A stretch of DNA of 64,000 nucleotides, from the NCBI RefSeq assembly GCF_029269835.1, contig NZ_JARJBB010000001.1:186001-250000 (forward strand), read 5' to 3'. Numbering within the stretch: position 1 is the first letter of the stretch; every line of letters begins with the position of its first letter. The notes below the pieces were generated by a model. The model worked only from the letters and a program-made list of their open reading frames with translations, did no database searches and was not told the DNA's origin. Shown piece by piece: positions 9,133-17,388 of the stretch. Source of the stretch: Streptomyces tropicalis. GTDB taxonomy: Bacteria; Actinomycetota; Actinomycetes; Streptomycetales; Streptomycetaceae. A program made the translations under genes and the position numbers.

Positions 9133-9171
9133 GTTAACTTCTGCGAAACAAACGGGTCACGCCCGAGAAAT
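9133..9171 (+). promoter_or_regulatory. Two-site GlnR operator of glnA
   Basis: Four boxes are spaced by exactly six bases: TTAAC (9134-9138), GAAAC (9145-9149), GTCAC (9156-9160), GAAAT (9167-9171). This is the a1-b1-a2-b2 arrangement (gTnAc-n6-GaAAc, twice) established for GlnR, the OmpR-type nitrogen regulator of actinomycetes. A -10-like TAGGGT (9182-9187) follows 10 bases downstream, the position expected for activation. The match is close to perfect. Confidence 0.93.
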
Positions 9172-9267
9172 CACCCGTCCCTAGGGTCGAGTGCAGCGTG
9201 TGCCACCGCACTGGCCGCACGAACGATCTACCACCCCGGCGGGACGGTCGGGAGTAGGAGGAGCTGG

Positions 9268-10677
9268 ATGTTCCAGAACGCCGACGAGGCCAAGAAGTTC
9301 ATCGCGGACGAGGACGTCGAGTTCATCGACGTCCGCTTCTGCGACCTGCCGGGCATCATGCAGCACTTCACGGTGCCCGTCGAGGCGTTCGACCCGGACG
9401 AGGAGCTCGCGTTCGACGGATCCTCGATCCGCGGTTTCCAGGCGATCCACGAGTCCGACATGGCCCTGCGCGCCGACCTGTCGACGGCTCGTGTCGACCC
9501 GTTCCGCCGCGACAAGACGCTCAACGTCAACTTCTTCATCCACGACCCGATCACGGGCGAGCAGTACTCCCGCGACCCGCGGAACGTGGCGAAGAAGGCG
9601 GAGGCGTACCTGGCCTCCACGGGCATCGCGGACACCGCCTACTTCGGTCCCGAGGCCGAGTTCTACGTCTTCGACAGCGTCCGCTTCGCGACCAGCGCGA
9701 ACGAGTCGTTCTACCACATCGACTCCGAGGCGGGTGCCTGGAACACGGGCGCCGTCGAGAACAACCGCGGCTACAAGGTCCGCTACAAGGGCGGCTACTT
9801 CCCGGTGGCCCCGGTGGACCACTTCGCCGACCTGCGCGCCGAGATCTCCCTCGAGCTGGACCGGGCCGGCCTGAAGGTCGAGCGCCAGCACCACGAGGTC
9901 GGCACCGCCGGCCAGGCGGAGATCAACTACAAGTTCAACACGCTGCTCGCGGCCGCCGACGACCTCCAGCTCTTCAAGTACATCGTGAAGAACGTCGCCT
10001 GGCGCAACGGCAAGACGGCGACCTTCATGCCGAAGCCGATCTTCGGCGACAACGGTTCGGGCATGCACGTCCACCAGTCGCTGTGGACCAACGGCGACCC
10101 GCTGTTCTACGACGAGGCCGGGTACGCGGGCCTGTCCGACACCGCCCGCTACTACATCGGCGGCATCCTCAAGCACGCCCCGTCGCTGCTGGCCTTCACC
10201 AACCCGACGGTGAACTCGTACCACCGCCTGGTGCCGGGCTTCGAGGCCCCGATCAACCTGGTGTACTCGCAGCGCAACCGCTCCGCCGCCATGCGCATCC
10301 CGATCACCGGCTCGAACCCGAAGGCCAAGCGCGTCGAGTTCCGCGCCCCCGACTCCTCCGGCAACCCGTACCTGGCCTTCTCCGCGCTGCTGATGGCGGG
10401 CCTGGACGGCATCAAGAACAAGATCGAGCCGGCCGAGCCGATCGACAAGGACCTCTACGAGCTGGCTCCGGAGGAGCACGCGAACGTGGCGCAGGTCCCG
10501 ACCTCGCTGCCGGCCGTGCTGGACTCCCTGGAGGCCGACCACGAGTTCCTGCTCGCGGGCGACGTCTTCACGTCCGACCTGATCGAGACCTGGATCGACT
10601 TCAAGCGGACGAACGAGATCGCGCCGCTGCAGCTGCGTCCGCACCCGCACGAGTTCGAGATGTACTTCGACGTGTGA
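9268..10677 (+). CDS. glnA: Glutamine synthetase type I (GSI-beta)
   Basis: GlnA makes glutamine from glutamate, ammonia and ATP, as a cytoplasmic dodecamer. The 469-residue sequence has FDGSSIRGF near the N-terminus, the metal/ATP region [16 protein letters not shown], and NRSAAMRIP of the glutamate site. The adenylylation motif DLYEL places its tyrosine at residue 397, the same number as in E. coli, so the enzyme should be controlled by GlnE, encoded at 43618-46614. The ATG at 9268 follows GGAGGAG. A GlnR box lies upstream and a hairpin terminator follows. Confidence 0.98.
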   Translation: MFQNADEAKKFIADEDVEFIDVRFCDLPGIMQHFTVPVEAFDPDEELAFDGSSIRGFQAIHESDMALRADLSTARVDPFRRDKTLNVNFFIHDPITGEQYSRDPRNVAKKAEAYLASTGIADTAYFGPEAEFYVFDSVRFATSANESFYHIDSEAGAWNTGAVENNRGYKVRYKGGYFPVAPVDHFADLRAEISLELDRAGLKVERQHHEVGTAGQAEINYKFNTLLAAADDLQLFKYIVKNVAWRNGKTATFMPKPIFGDNGSGMHVHQSLWTNGDPLFYDEAGYAGLSDTARYYIGGILKHAPSLLAFTNPTVNSYHRLVPGFEAPINLVYSQRNRSAAMRIPITGSNPKAKRVEFRAPDSSGNPYLAFSALLMAGLDGIKNKIEPAEPIDKDLYELAPEEHANVAQVPTSLPAVLDSLEADHEFLLAGDVFTSDLIETWIDFKRTNEIAPLQLRPHPHEFEMYFDV

Positions 10678-10731
10678 TGTCGCCCCGGGTCGGAGCGGGT
10701 TTCCGCTCTCCTGGGCCGTCCGTGGGCCGTC

Positions 10732-10772
10732 GGCCGGCTCTCCCCGCGCGGGAGAGCCGGCCGGCGGCTTTT
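10732..10772 (+). terminator. glnA terminator
   Basis: A 12-bp perfect stem (10732-10743 with 10751-10762; GGCCGGCTCTCC on the left) is followed within a few bases by CTTTTT. It lies 55 bases after the glnA stop. It is one of the few hairpins here with a true T-run. Confidence 0.88.
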
Positions 10773-10880
10773 TCGGCTCCGGGTGCCGGGGCCTGCTCCG
10801 CCTGCGTCGTCCACGGCACGCGGTCTCCCCTTCTCGACGTCGCCGGCGTCCCGGTGGCGCCTCACGGCCCCATCGGGCGT

Positions 10881-11290
10881 TCACCGGGGGATCGAGGTGC
10901 CGACGCGGGCGATGAGGAGGGCGACGTCGTCCTGCGCGGGGGTCGGGGCGAGGCCGTCGACGAGGGTGCCGGCCGGCTCGTCGAGGGACGGACGGGTACC
11001 GGCGAGGAGGTGGGTGAGCTCCTCCAGGCGCTCGTCGAGGTCGTGCTCCCGGGCTTCGACGAGCCCCTCGGTGTAGAGGACGAGCACGGTCCCGGGAGCG
11101 ACCGGGACCTCGGTGGTGGTGAAGGAGGCGCCACCGATGCCGAGCGGCGCGCCGGAGGGCAGGTCGACGAGGCGGGCAGTGCCGTCGGGGTGATCAGGGC
11201 AGGTGGGGGGTGTCCGGCCCGGGCGAACCGGCAGCGGTGGGCCGCGGCGTCACAGACGCCGTGTGCGAGCCCCACGGGCCCGCACGCGGC
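10881..11290 (-). pseudogene. SpoIIE/PP2C-type phosphatase remnant with a frameshift
   Basis: Read leftward from about 11290, the translation gives GVCDAAAHRCRFARAGHPPPALITP, then, after a missing base near 11193, DGTARLVDLPSGAPLGIGGASF, TVLVLYTEGLVEAREHDLDERL and AQDDVALLIARV. This is the C-terminal half of a SpoIIE-type serine phosphatase (RAGHPPP, LYTDGLVEAR, DDxAL). The N-terminal sensor and first catalytic half are absent and no start exists. The homology is read from memory of the family; the frame break and missing N-terminus are seen directly. Likely a dead gene or a sequencing indel in an already truncated copy. Confidence 0.75.
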
Positions 11291-11334
11291 CGGTACGGAC
11301 GGGGTCCCCCCGGTTCCGGAAGCGGGCGTCGCCG

Positions 11335-11682
11335 TCAGGGCACGAGGATCACCACGAGCCCGCCCAGTCCGCCCACGCCACCGATTCCGCCGATCCCTCC
11401 CACTCCGCCTATGCCGCCCACTCCGCCGATGCCGCCCACTCCCCCGAGTCCGACGGGTCCGTAGCCGAAGCCCGCACGGCCGGCGTCGCGGGGTCCGTAG
11501 CCGTAGCGGCAGTCGTTCCAGCCGCGGCCGTAGCCGCATCCCCCGCCGTACGGGGCGGACGCATGGGTCGTCGACGGGACGGCCGCGGAGGCCGTGCCCG
11601 CCGCGCCGATCGCGGCTCCGCCGGCCAGGAGGAGGCCGACTGCGGACGTCGCGAGCAGGCGCCTCGCGCGCTGTGCTGACAT
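11335..11682 (-). CDS. Small secreted glycine-repeat protein
   Basis: A 115-residue protein. Residues 1-33 form a signal peptide (ARRLLATSAVGLLLAGGAAIGAAGTASAA). A Gly/Tyr-rich segment with two cysteines follows (GGGCGYGRGWNDCRYGYG), then a tandem GGVGGIGGV repeat of about 35 residues, ending in the hydrophobic VVILVP. Start support: GAAGGGAG lies seven bases before the ATG at 11682. The repeat is elastin- or collagen-like in periodicity and should be surface-exposed. Function unknown. It is not an artefact: signal peptide, ribosome site and repeat agree in one frame. Confidence 0.65.
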   Translation of the reverse strand: MSAQRARRLLATSAVGLLLAGGAAIGAAGTASAAVPSTTHASAPYGGGCGYGRGWNDCRYGYGPRDAGRAGFGYGPVGLGGVGGIGGVGGIGGVGGIGGIGGVGGLGGLVVILVP

Positions 11683-12081
11683 GGGATCTCCCTTCTTCCA
11701 CCCCTCGCGCGCACGCCCCGGGCGTGGCTCGGGGAGCGCGGGACGGGTGGCCGCGGCCGCAGCGGGAATCGTCGGCCCGGTCGTTGGGGTCGCCGCAGGG
11801 GAAGGGTGGAGGCCGGGGCCGGCCGTGGACGTGCTGCGCTGCAGGTCACGGGCGGGGGATCGGCCTCCGCGGTGCGGCTCCTCGGTCAAAGGTAGCCGTC
11901 ACCCGAATGCGCGGCATCTCGGTGCCGGGGTCCGGCCGGATCGCCGGGACCCCGGTGCGGGCCCCGACGGCGCGTGGGGCGCGGAAGGGCCGGACCGCGG
12001 GTGCACCCTTCGGCGCAGTCCTGCGTCCTCCTCTCCGGGACCTTCCTTCCCTGCTCGACCGAAGAGGAAAGGTGAACGGGG
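11683..12081. other. Divergent intergenic region without a gene
   Basis: About 400 bases between two divergently transcribed small genes. The only structure I see is a hairpin: CCGGGGTCC (11925-11933) with GGACCCCGG (11947-11955). TTGACC on the minus strand near 11883 is a possible -35 for the glycine-repeat gene. No ORF with a ribosome site is visible. Confidence 0.5.
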
Positions 12082-12339
12082 ATGTCAGAACAGGACCATT
12101 GGGAGCGCGAGTTCGATCACGGATGGGCGGACGCCGCCGCGCACAAGGAGCCCTCCGCGCGGGCCCGGATGCTGGCCGCCCGCTGGCGCGACCACCCGCC
12201 CGGGCCGGTGCCCTTCCGCGCCGATCCGGGCCCGGCGGCTCCCCGCCGGTCGTCGTGGGTCTCCACGGTGGTGGTCCTCGGCTGCGTGGCCGCGGTGATC
12301 GTGCTCCTCGGCTACGCGCAGGTGCGCGGCGGCCGCTGA
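12082..12339 (+). CDS. Small single-pass membrane protein (85 aa)
   Basis: An 85-residue protein with a charged N-terminal cytoplasmic part (WEREFDHGWADAAAHKEPSARARMLAARWRDHPPGP) and one membrane helix at about residues 58-78 (SSWVSTVVVLGCVAAVIVLLGYA). The start at 12082 is preceded by GAGGAAAGGTG about ten bases upstream. I do not recognise a family name. Proteins of this type, an Asp/Glu/Trp-rich head with a C-terminal anchor, are common and uncharacterised in Streptomyces. A hairpin follows at 12377-12402. Confidence 0.7.
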   Translation: MSEQDHWEREFDHGWADAAAHKEPSARARMLAARWRDHPPGPVPFRADPGPAAPRRSSWVSTVVVLGCVAAVIVLLGYAQVRGGR

Positions 12340-12376
12340 GAGCGGCGCGGGGCTCCCGGCCCGGCGAGGAGAAGGG

Positions 12377-12402
12377 CCCCGTCCCGGCCGAGGGGGACGG
12401 GG
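12377..12402 (+). terminator. Hairpin after the 85-aa membrane protein
   Basis: CCCCGTCCC (12377-12385) pairs with GGGACGGGG (12394-12402) around an eight-base loop, 38 bases after the stop. A plausible rho-independent terminator without a T-run. Confidence 0.55.
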
Positions 12403-12514
12403 TGACCGGGTCGGGACCTTTTGCCCCGGCGGGGGCCGTTCTGGACCTGTTCATGGGGCGGGGCAGGTGCACACTGGACAGCGGGACGAGTTCCTGACTG
12501 CGGGGTGATGCAAG

Positions 12515-13435
12515 ATGCAGAGCCGCTTCCGGAGCGACCGGCGGCTGACCGTGCGCATGGGGGTCACGCTGTTCCTGCTCGGGTTGCTGTACGTGGCGTT
12601 CGTCGCCGCGCTGATCGTGCTGCTGAAGTCGTGGGTGCTGGTCGTCGTGGTCGCCGCGGGCCTGCTGGGCGCCCAGTACTGGTTCTCCGACCGGATCGCG
12701 CTGTTCGCGATGCACGGCCGGGTCGTGGAACGCGAGGAGTACCCGGAGCTGCACGCGGTCGTCGACCGGCTGTGCGCCATGGCGGACATGCCCAAGCCCG
12801 TGGTCGCCGTGTCCGGCGTCGACATGCCGAACGCGTTCGCCACCGGCCGCAACCCGGACAACGCGGTGGTGTGCGTGACCACCGGGCTGCTGCGGCGGCT
12901 GGAGCCGGCGGAGCTGGAGGGCGTGCTGGCCCACGAGCTGTCGCACGTCGCCCACAAGGACGTGGCCGTGATCACCATCGCCTCCTTCCTGGGGGTGATC
13001 GCCGGCCTGATCGTGCGGTTCGCCTTCTACTCGGAGCTGTTCGGGCGCGGCCGCAAGGACCAGAACACGCTCGTGGTGTTCGCCGCGGTGATGGGCGTCT
13101 CGGCCGCCGTGTACGCGATCAGCTTCCTGCTGATCCGGGCGCTGTCGCGGTACCGGGAGCTGGCCGCGGACCGGGCGGCGGCCCTGCTGACCGGGCGGCC
13201 CTCGGCGCTGGCGTCCGCCCTGACCAAGGTCACGGGCGAGATCGCCCGGATCCCGACGGAGGACCTGCGCACCGCGCAGGCCTTCAACGCCTTCTACTTC
13301 ACCCCGGCGCTGGGCCGTGAGCCCGGCCTGGAGCGGATCTTCTCCACCCACCCGAGCCTGGACCAGCGGCTGGAGCAGCTGGGCCGGATCTCCGCCGAGC
13401 TGGGCGAGGCCGCGACTCCGGGGAAGGCGGGCTGA
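12515..13435 (+). CDS. htpX: HtpX-like M48 membrane metalloprotease
   Basis: A 306-residue membrane protease of quality control. Two helices lie at residues 13-57. The zinc motif HELSH is at residues 140-144 and the third zinc ligand is the glutamate of YRELAADRAA near residue 212. Two further hydrophobic segments lie between them. HtpX family members degrade misfolded membrane proteins. Two bases separate its stop from the next ATG, so it is transcriptionally coupled to a PspAB-type gene, which points to a membrane-stress role. Confidence 0.93.
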   Translation: MQSRFRSDRRLTVRMGVTLFLLGLLYVAFVAALIVLLKSWVLVVVVAAGLLGAQYWFSDRIALFAMHGRVVEREEYPELHAVVDRLCAMADMPKPVVAVSGVDMPNAFATGRNPDNAVVCVTTGLLRRLEPAELEGVLAHELSHVAHKDVAVITIASFLGVIAGLIVRFAFYSELFGRGRKDQNTLVVFAAVMGVSAAVYAISFLLIRALSRYRELAADRAAALLTGRPSALASALTKVTGEIARIPTEDLRTAQAFNAFYFTPALGREPGLERIFSTHPSLDQRLEQLGRISAELGEAATPGKAG

Positions 13436-13437
13436 GG

Positions 13438-14022
13438 ATGGGCCTGCTGGACATCCTGCTCGGCCGGACGAAGCCGGTCGCGCCCGACCTGGACCGGCTG
13501 TTCGCGCTGCCCTCGGCCGCCGTGACGCTGGAGGCCGCGGCGGGCTTCACCCCGACCGGGCAGGGCGCGGTGTGCTTCGCCACGGTCGAGGGCGGCGCCT
13601 TCGAGCAGACGCACCGGGAGGTGCAGGAGCTGCTGGACGCCGACACCGACCGCGACGGCTCGCCGGTGGAGTTGTCCCGGGACGCCTACGGCTATTCCTG
13701 GCTGGTCTCGCGCCGCCCGCCGGACCGGCTGCCCGAGCTGGTGAACGACCTGCATGCGGTGAACAGTTCGCTGGAGGGCAACGGCTTCGGGCCGCAGCTG
13801 CTGTGCTCCCTGGCCGGCTTCCACGACGGTTCCGGCCGCCGGCTCGCCCTGGTCTACCTCTACAAGCGCGGGACCTTCTACCCGTTCGCGCCGCTGCCCG
13901 GCTCCGGTCAGCGGCGGGACAGCGCACTGGAGTTGCAGGTCAAGGCGGCCCTCGCGGACGACCTGCGCATCGAGCAGGACCTGAGCCGCTGGTTCCCGGT
14001 GTGGGGCGCGCCGGGTCTGTGA
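13438..14022 (+). CDS. pspAB: PspA-associated protein PspAB
   Basis: A 194-residue soluble protein beginning MGLLDILLGRTKP and containing AYGYSWLV and LLCSLAGFHD. These I recognise as the PspAB domain, a protein of unknown biochemistry found in actinobacteria and archaea next to HtpX or PspA. Its start is two bases after the htpX stop, and the htpX end supplies the GAGG ribosome site. The pairing suggests it assists or regulates HtpX under envelope stress; the biochemical role is an inference. Confidence 0.85.
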   Translation: MGLLDILLGRTKPVAPDLDRLFALPSAAVTLEAAAGFTPTGQGAVCFATVEGGAFEQTHREVQELLDADTDRDGSPVELSRDAYGYSWLVSRRPPDRLPELVNDLHAVNSSLEGNGFGPQLLCSLAGFHDGSGRRLALVYLYKRGTFYPFAPLPGSGQRRDSALELQVKAALADDLRIEQDLSRWFPVWGAPGL

Positions 14023-14137
14023 CGCGCGGAGGGCCGCGCTCTCCGGGGGGACGCGGCGTCCGCGGAGTGCGGGGGCGAGCGGCCCGGGGCAGCCGGAAAC
14101 GGCACCGGCGGGCCGTGCACCGTGCGTGAATGGCCGC

Positions 14138-15789
14138 ATGATCACACTCTCTCCCTTCGTGCACGCCCACGAAGGCGAACGGCTCAGCGGGGTGCACGGC
14201 GCGGACGGAGCTGGCGCCGCGCCGGCGGACCGGCCCACGGCAATCCTGCTGCACGGCGCCGGACAGGGCAGCAAGGAACGGCTGCTCCCGCTGCTCGCCG
14301 AGTTCGCCGCCCGCGGCTGCCGGGGCGTCGCCTTCGACTTCTCCGGACACGGCGAGAGCACCGGCGCGCTGCGGGAGCTGAGTCTGCGGCGGCGCCTGGA
14401 GCAGTCCGTCGCGGTGATCGAGGCGCGCGTGCCCGCGGGCGGCCCGCTGATCCTGGTCGGCTTCAGCATGAGCGGGCAGACCGTGGCCGACCTGGCCCGG
14501 CACTACGGGGAACGGGTCGCCGCGCTCGGCCTGTGCGCGCCGGCGGTGTACGCGGGGCAGGCGTGGGACGTGCCGTTCGGCGACGGGGACGGGGAGTTCA
14601 CCCGGATCATCCGCACCCGCGGCGGGTGGCGGTCGGCACCCGCGCTGGACGCGCTGCGCGCCTTCTCCGGCCGGGCGGTGCTCGCGGTGCCCGGCTCGGA
14701 CTCCGTCATCCCGCCCGAGGTCACGGAGGCCGTCCAGGACGCGCTCGCCGCCCGCGCCCAGTTCACCCGCCTCGACCTGCCGGACGCCGGGCACCAGCTG
14801 GGCCTGTGGCTCCACGACCACGACGCCGACCGGCGGGCCCTCGTGGACGCCCTGCTCACCGGGTCCGGCGACCGCGGCTGGACGGCGACCCGAGCCTGGG
14901 TCGCCGCGCAGCTTCCCCTCGGCCGGACGGTGCGGGACAGCCGTCCGCTGCACGGGGGCTGGAGCTCCCAGATGCGGGCACTGACCCTCGACGACGGCAG
15001 CGGGCTGGTGCTGCGCAGCTTCGTGAAGCCCTTCTTCCGCCGCCACGCGACCGGTCTGCTGACCCGTGAGGCGGACGTCCTGGAGCTGCTCGCCGCCGAG
15101 GAGGGCGTGCCGGCGGCCCTCCCGGTCGCGGTCGACGCCGGTGCCTCCCACTGCGACCACCCCTCGCTGCTGACGACCCGGCTGCCCGGGCGGGTCCGGG
15201 TCGACGAGGAGGACCTGGAGCGGCGCCTGGACCTGCTGGCGGCCCAGCTCGTACGGATCCACCGCGTGGTCCCGCGGGAGCGGCCGCGCAGGTACCAGGC
15301 GTGGACGTCCGCGGAGCGGGTGCGCACCCCGGGCGGCGCCCTGTGGGAGCGGGCGGTGGACGTCGTCCGGCGCCCGCCGCCCGCCTACGAGGGCTGCTTC
15401 CTGCATCGGGACTTCCACCCGGGGAACGTGCTGTTCACCGGGGCGGGCGCCGCCCTGCGCGTCAGCGGGGTCGTGGACTGGGTGGAGACCTCCTGGGGTC
15501 CGGCCGACCTCGACGTCGCGCACTGCTCGACGGCGCTGGCTCTGCTGCACGGGCCGCGGCACGGCCTCGGGTTCCGCGCGCGCTACGAGGCCCGGGGCGG
15601 CCGTCCGCTCGCCGGCGGCCGGGACCACGCGTACTGGCGGCTCATCGACGCCCTGGCCCACTGCCCCGACGCCGTCAAGCTCGCCGTCCCCTGGCGCGAA
15701 CTGGGCCGCACCGACCTGACACCCGAGTGGTGGGCGCGCGGCTGGAGGCGTACGTCCGGGGCGTGCTGGAGCAGTACGGCGGGGCCTGA
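14138..15789 (+). CDS. Alpha/beta-hydrolase fused to aminoglycoside phosphotransferase-like kinase, frameshifted end
   Basis: One frame joins two enzymes. Residues 1-250: alpha/beta-hydrolase with ILLHGAG (oxyanion loop), GFSMSG (nucleophile serine), the acid in PGSDSVIPPE and the histidine in DAGHQLGLW. Residues 265-530: kinase with VLRSFVKPFFRRH, the catalytic loop CFLHRDFHPGNVLF and the metal aspartate in VVDWVE. After TPE, near 15727, the natural ending (VVGARLEAYVRGVLEQYGGA, stop 15787-15789) is found in the +2 frame. One G is missing from a GAG-GTGGTG run. As written, the frame instead runs on to a stop at 16000, adding about 70 unrelated residues. Both active sites look intact. No ribosome site is clear; GTG 14126 is an alternative start. 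Confidence 0.75.
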
Positions 15790-15802
15790 CCGGGCGGCCG
15801 GG

Positions 15803-16280
15803 TCATACGCCGGGGGCGGCCGGGACGAGGCCCGCGGCGAGGGCGGCGTGGTCGGCGGCGTTCCGGTCGGCGTGGTGCGGGGCGAAGTCGGCGACGGCGC
15901 GGCCGAAGACGTCGCCGCCGCCGAGGTGCCCGGCGAGGGCGATGCGGTCGCCGGAGCGGGCGTGGCCCCGGGCCGGCGCGGTGCCGCACGCCGGGCGTAG
16001 GCCGCCGGCGCGACGGGGTCCGTCCCGCCGACCTCCGCCGAGCCCTTCATGTCGCGGAGCCGGCGCCAGTGGAAGGCCCGGCCCTGCGGTCCGCTCGTCC
16101 AGCCGAGGAAGATGTCTGGAGACCGAAGTTGAGCAGGTGGGCGTCTTTGCACAACTGGAAGGTCAGGCCGGTGTGCGGCTGCGCGGCGAGGTCCGCGGTC
16201 ATCACGGCGGCGGCGCCGCGCAGGAACGCGGACGGGGAGGCGGCCATGCCGGATACGGCGATCGGGTGACGGTGGGCGCC
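15803..16280 (-). pseudogene. DUF2252 protein remnant with internal deletion and frameshift
   Basis: Three DUF2252 pieces can be read leftward. About 16275-16130 gives MAASPSAFLRGAAAVMTADLAAQPHTG and LCKDAHLLNFG, the N-terminal catalytic-like motif. About 16130-16000 gives DIFLGWTSGPQGRAFHWRRLRDMKGSAEV, normally some 250 residues further on. In another frame come GHARSGDRIALAGHLGGGDVFGRAVADFA and the stop at 15803-15805. The middle of the protein is deleted and the C-terminal end is shifted. DUF2252 proteins are kinase-like and of unknown function. The family call rests on recalled motifs. Confidence 0.75.
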
Positions 16281-16333
16281 ACGCACCGCCGGCGGGTTCC
16301 GGGCGCCGCCCCCGGGACGGCGCCCGGCCGGGA

Positions 16334-16648
16334 TCAGCGGTGCCGGTGGAGCAGGGCGCGCACCAGCCGGCAGGTCGCGTCGGACGGCGGGTGCACCCCG
16401 ATCAGCTCCGCGGTGCTCCGTATCCTCGCGTTGCGGGCCTGGTCGGGCAGGTAGACGCCGGAGTCGAGCAGGGCGATGGCGAGGCGCATCGCCTTCAGGC
16501 GCCGGTTGTGCGTGACGTACCACTCGCGCGGGAGGCCCGCCGGCAGCGGGCGCTTGGCGACGGGCGCGTACGGCAGGTCGAGCGGGACGGGACGCTTCGC
16601 GGTGGACTGGGTCGGCAGCGGCTTGGGCCGGAGAGCGGCAGCGGGCAC
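16334..16648 (-). CDS. Conserved hypothetical Streptomyces protein (104 aa)
   Basis: A basic 104-residue protein with no signal or membrane segment. A proline-rich N-terminal half (ALRPKPLPTQSTAKRPVPLDLPYAPVAKRPLPAGLPREWYV) leads into a helical half (LKAMRLAIALLDSGVYLPDQARNARIRSTAELIGV). The GTG at 16648 is chosen because AGGAGG (16655-16660) sits six bases upstream; the ATG at 16654 directly abuts that site. I do not recognise the family. The helical C-terminal half could be a protein-interaction or DNA-contacting domain. Confidence 0.6.
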   Translation of the reverse strand: MPAAALRPKPLPTQSTAKRPVPLDLPYAPVAKRPLPAGLPREWYVTHNRRLKAMRLAIALLDSGVYLPDQARNARIRSTAELIGVHPPSDATCRLVRALLHRHR

Positions 16649-16893
16649 GGGCATCCTCCTGTCGCGGGTCGGGGCACCGGCCGGGATTCCGGCGGCCACC
16701 CTCGAACACTGCCCCCATTCTACTGCCCGGCACTGACAGAGCGAAGATTCCCAGCACCGTCAAAAGCACTGGTAGGAAAGGTATTTGACCGCGCGACACG
16801 CCCGTTCCGGGAGGGACGTACGGGGCGCCAGAAATTCGAACAGACAGGATGCACGGCCGGAGTGGGGACGGGCGTTCGCGTACCGTGTGCGGC

Positions 16894-17256
16894 ATGGAGA
16901 TCTGGATCAATCCGGCCTGCTCGAAGTGCCGCAGCGCCCTCACGCTGCTCGATGCCGAGGGCGCCGACTACACCGTCCGCCGCTACCTTGAGGACGTGCC
17001 GACCGAGGACGAGATCCGCGCGGTGCTCGACCGGCTCGGGCTGGAGCCGTGGGACATCACCCGGACCCAGGAGGCCGACGCCGAGGAGCTCGGACTGAAG
17101 GGCTGGCCGCGGGACGACGCCGCGCGCGGGCGGTGGATCTCGGCGCTGGCCGCGCACCCGAAGCTGATCCAGCGCCCGATCATCACGGCCGAGGACGGCA
17201 CCGCGGTGGTGGCGCGCTCGGAGGAGGCCGTGCGGGACGCGCTCGGCCGCCGCTGA
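16894..17256 (+). CDS. ArsC/Spx family reductase-like protein
   Basis: A 120-residue thioredoxin-fold protein of the ArsC/Spx/YffB group. NPACSKCR carries the active cysteine at position 9 (a second at 12), and IQRPII holds the conserved arginine-proline. The real substrate of such actinobacterial copies is not established; arsenate reductase is only the family name, and there is no ars operon here. No Shine-Dalgarno precedes the ATG. A TACCGT lies seven bases before it, which suggests a leaderless message. Confidence 0.85.
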   Translation: MEIWINPACSKCRSALTLLDAEGADYTVRRYLEDVPTEDEIRAVLDRLGLEPWDITRTQEADAEELGLKGWPRDDAARGRWISALAAHPKLIQRPIITAEDGTAVVARSEEAVRDALGRR

Positions 17257-17388
17257 GCGCCCTGTTGAGGGATCGGCCAACTCGGCTGTGACGCAGGTTA
17301 CTTCGGGGAATTCCGTAACCGCTGAGTAACCCCGTTCGGTATCCCGTACCTAGCGACGTACGCTCCCCCACCTCTTCAGGAGGCGCGC

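Noticed and set aside
17296..17331. GGTTAC/GTAACC repeats before the secreted protein at 17389
   Set aside because: The three copies suggested a GlnR or sigma-E-type element, but the half-site order and spacing fit neither. Left as an unexplained promoter detail.
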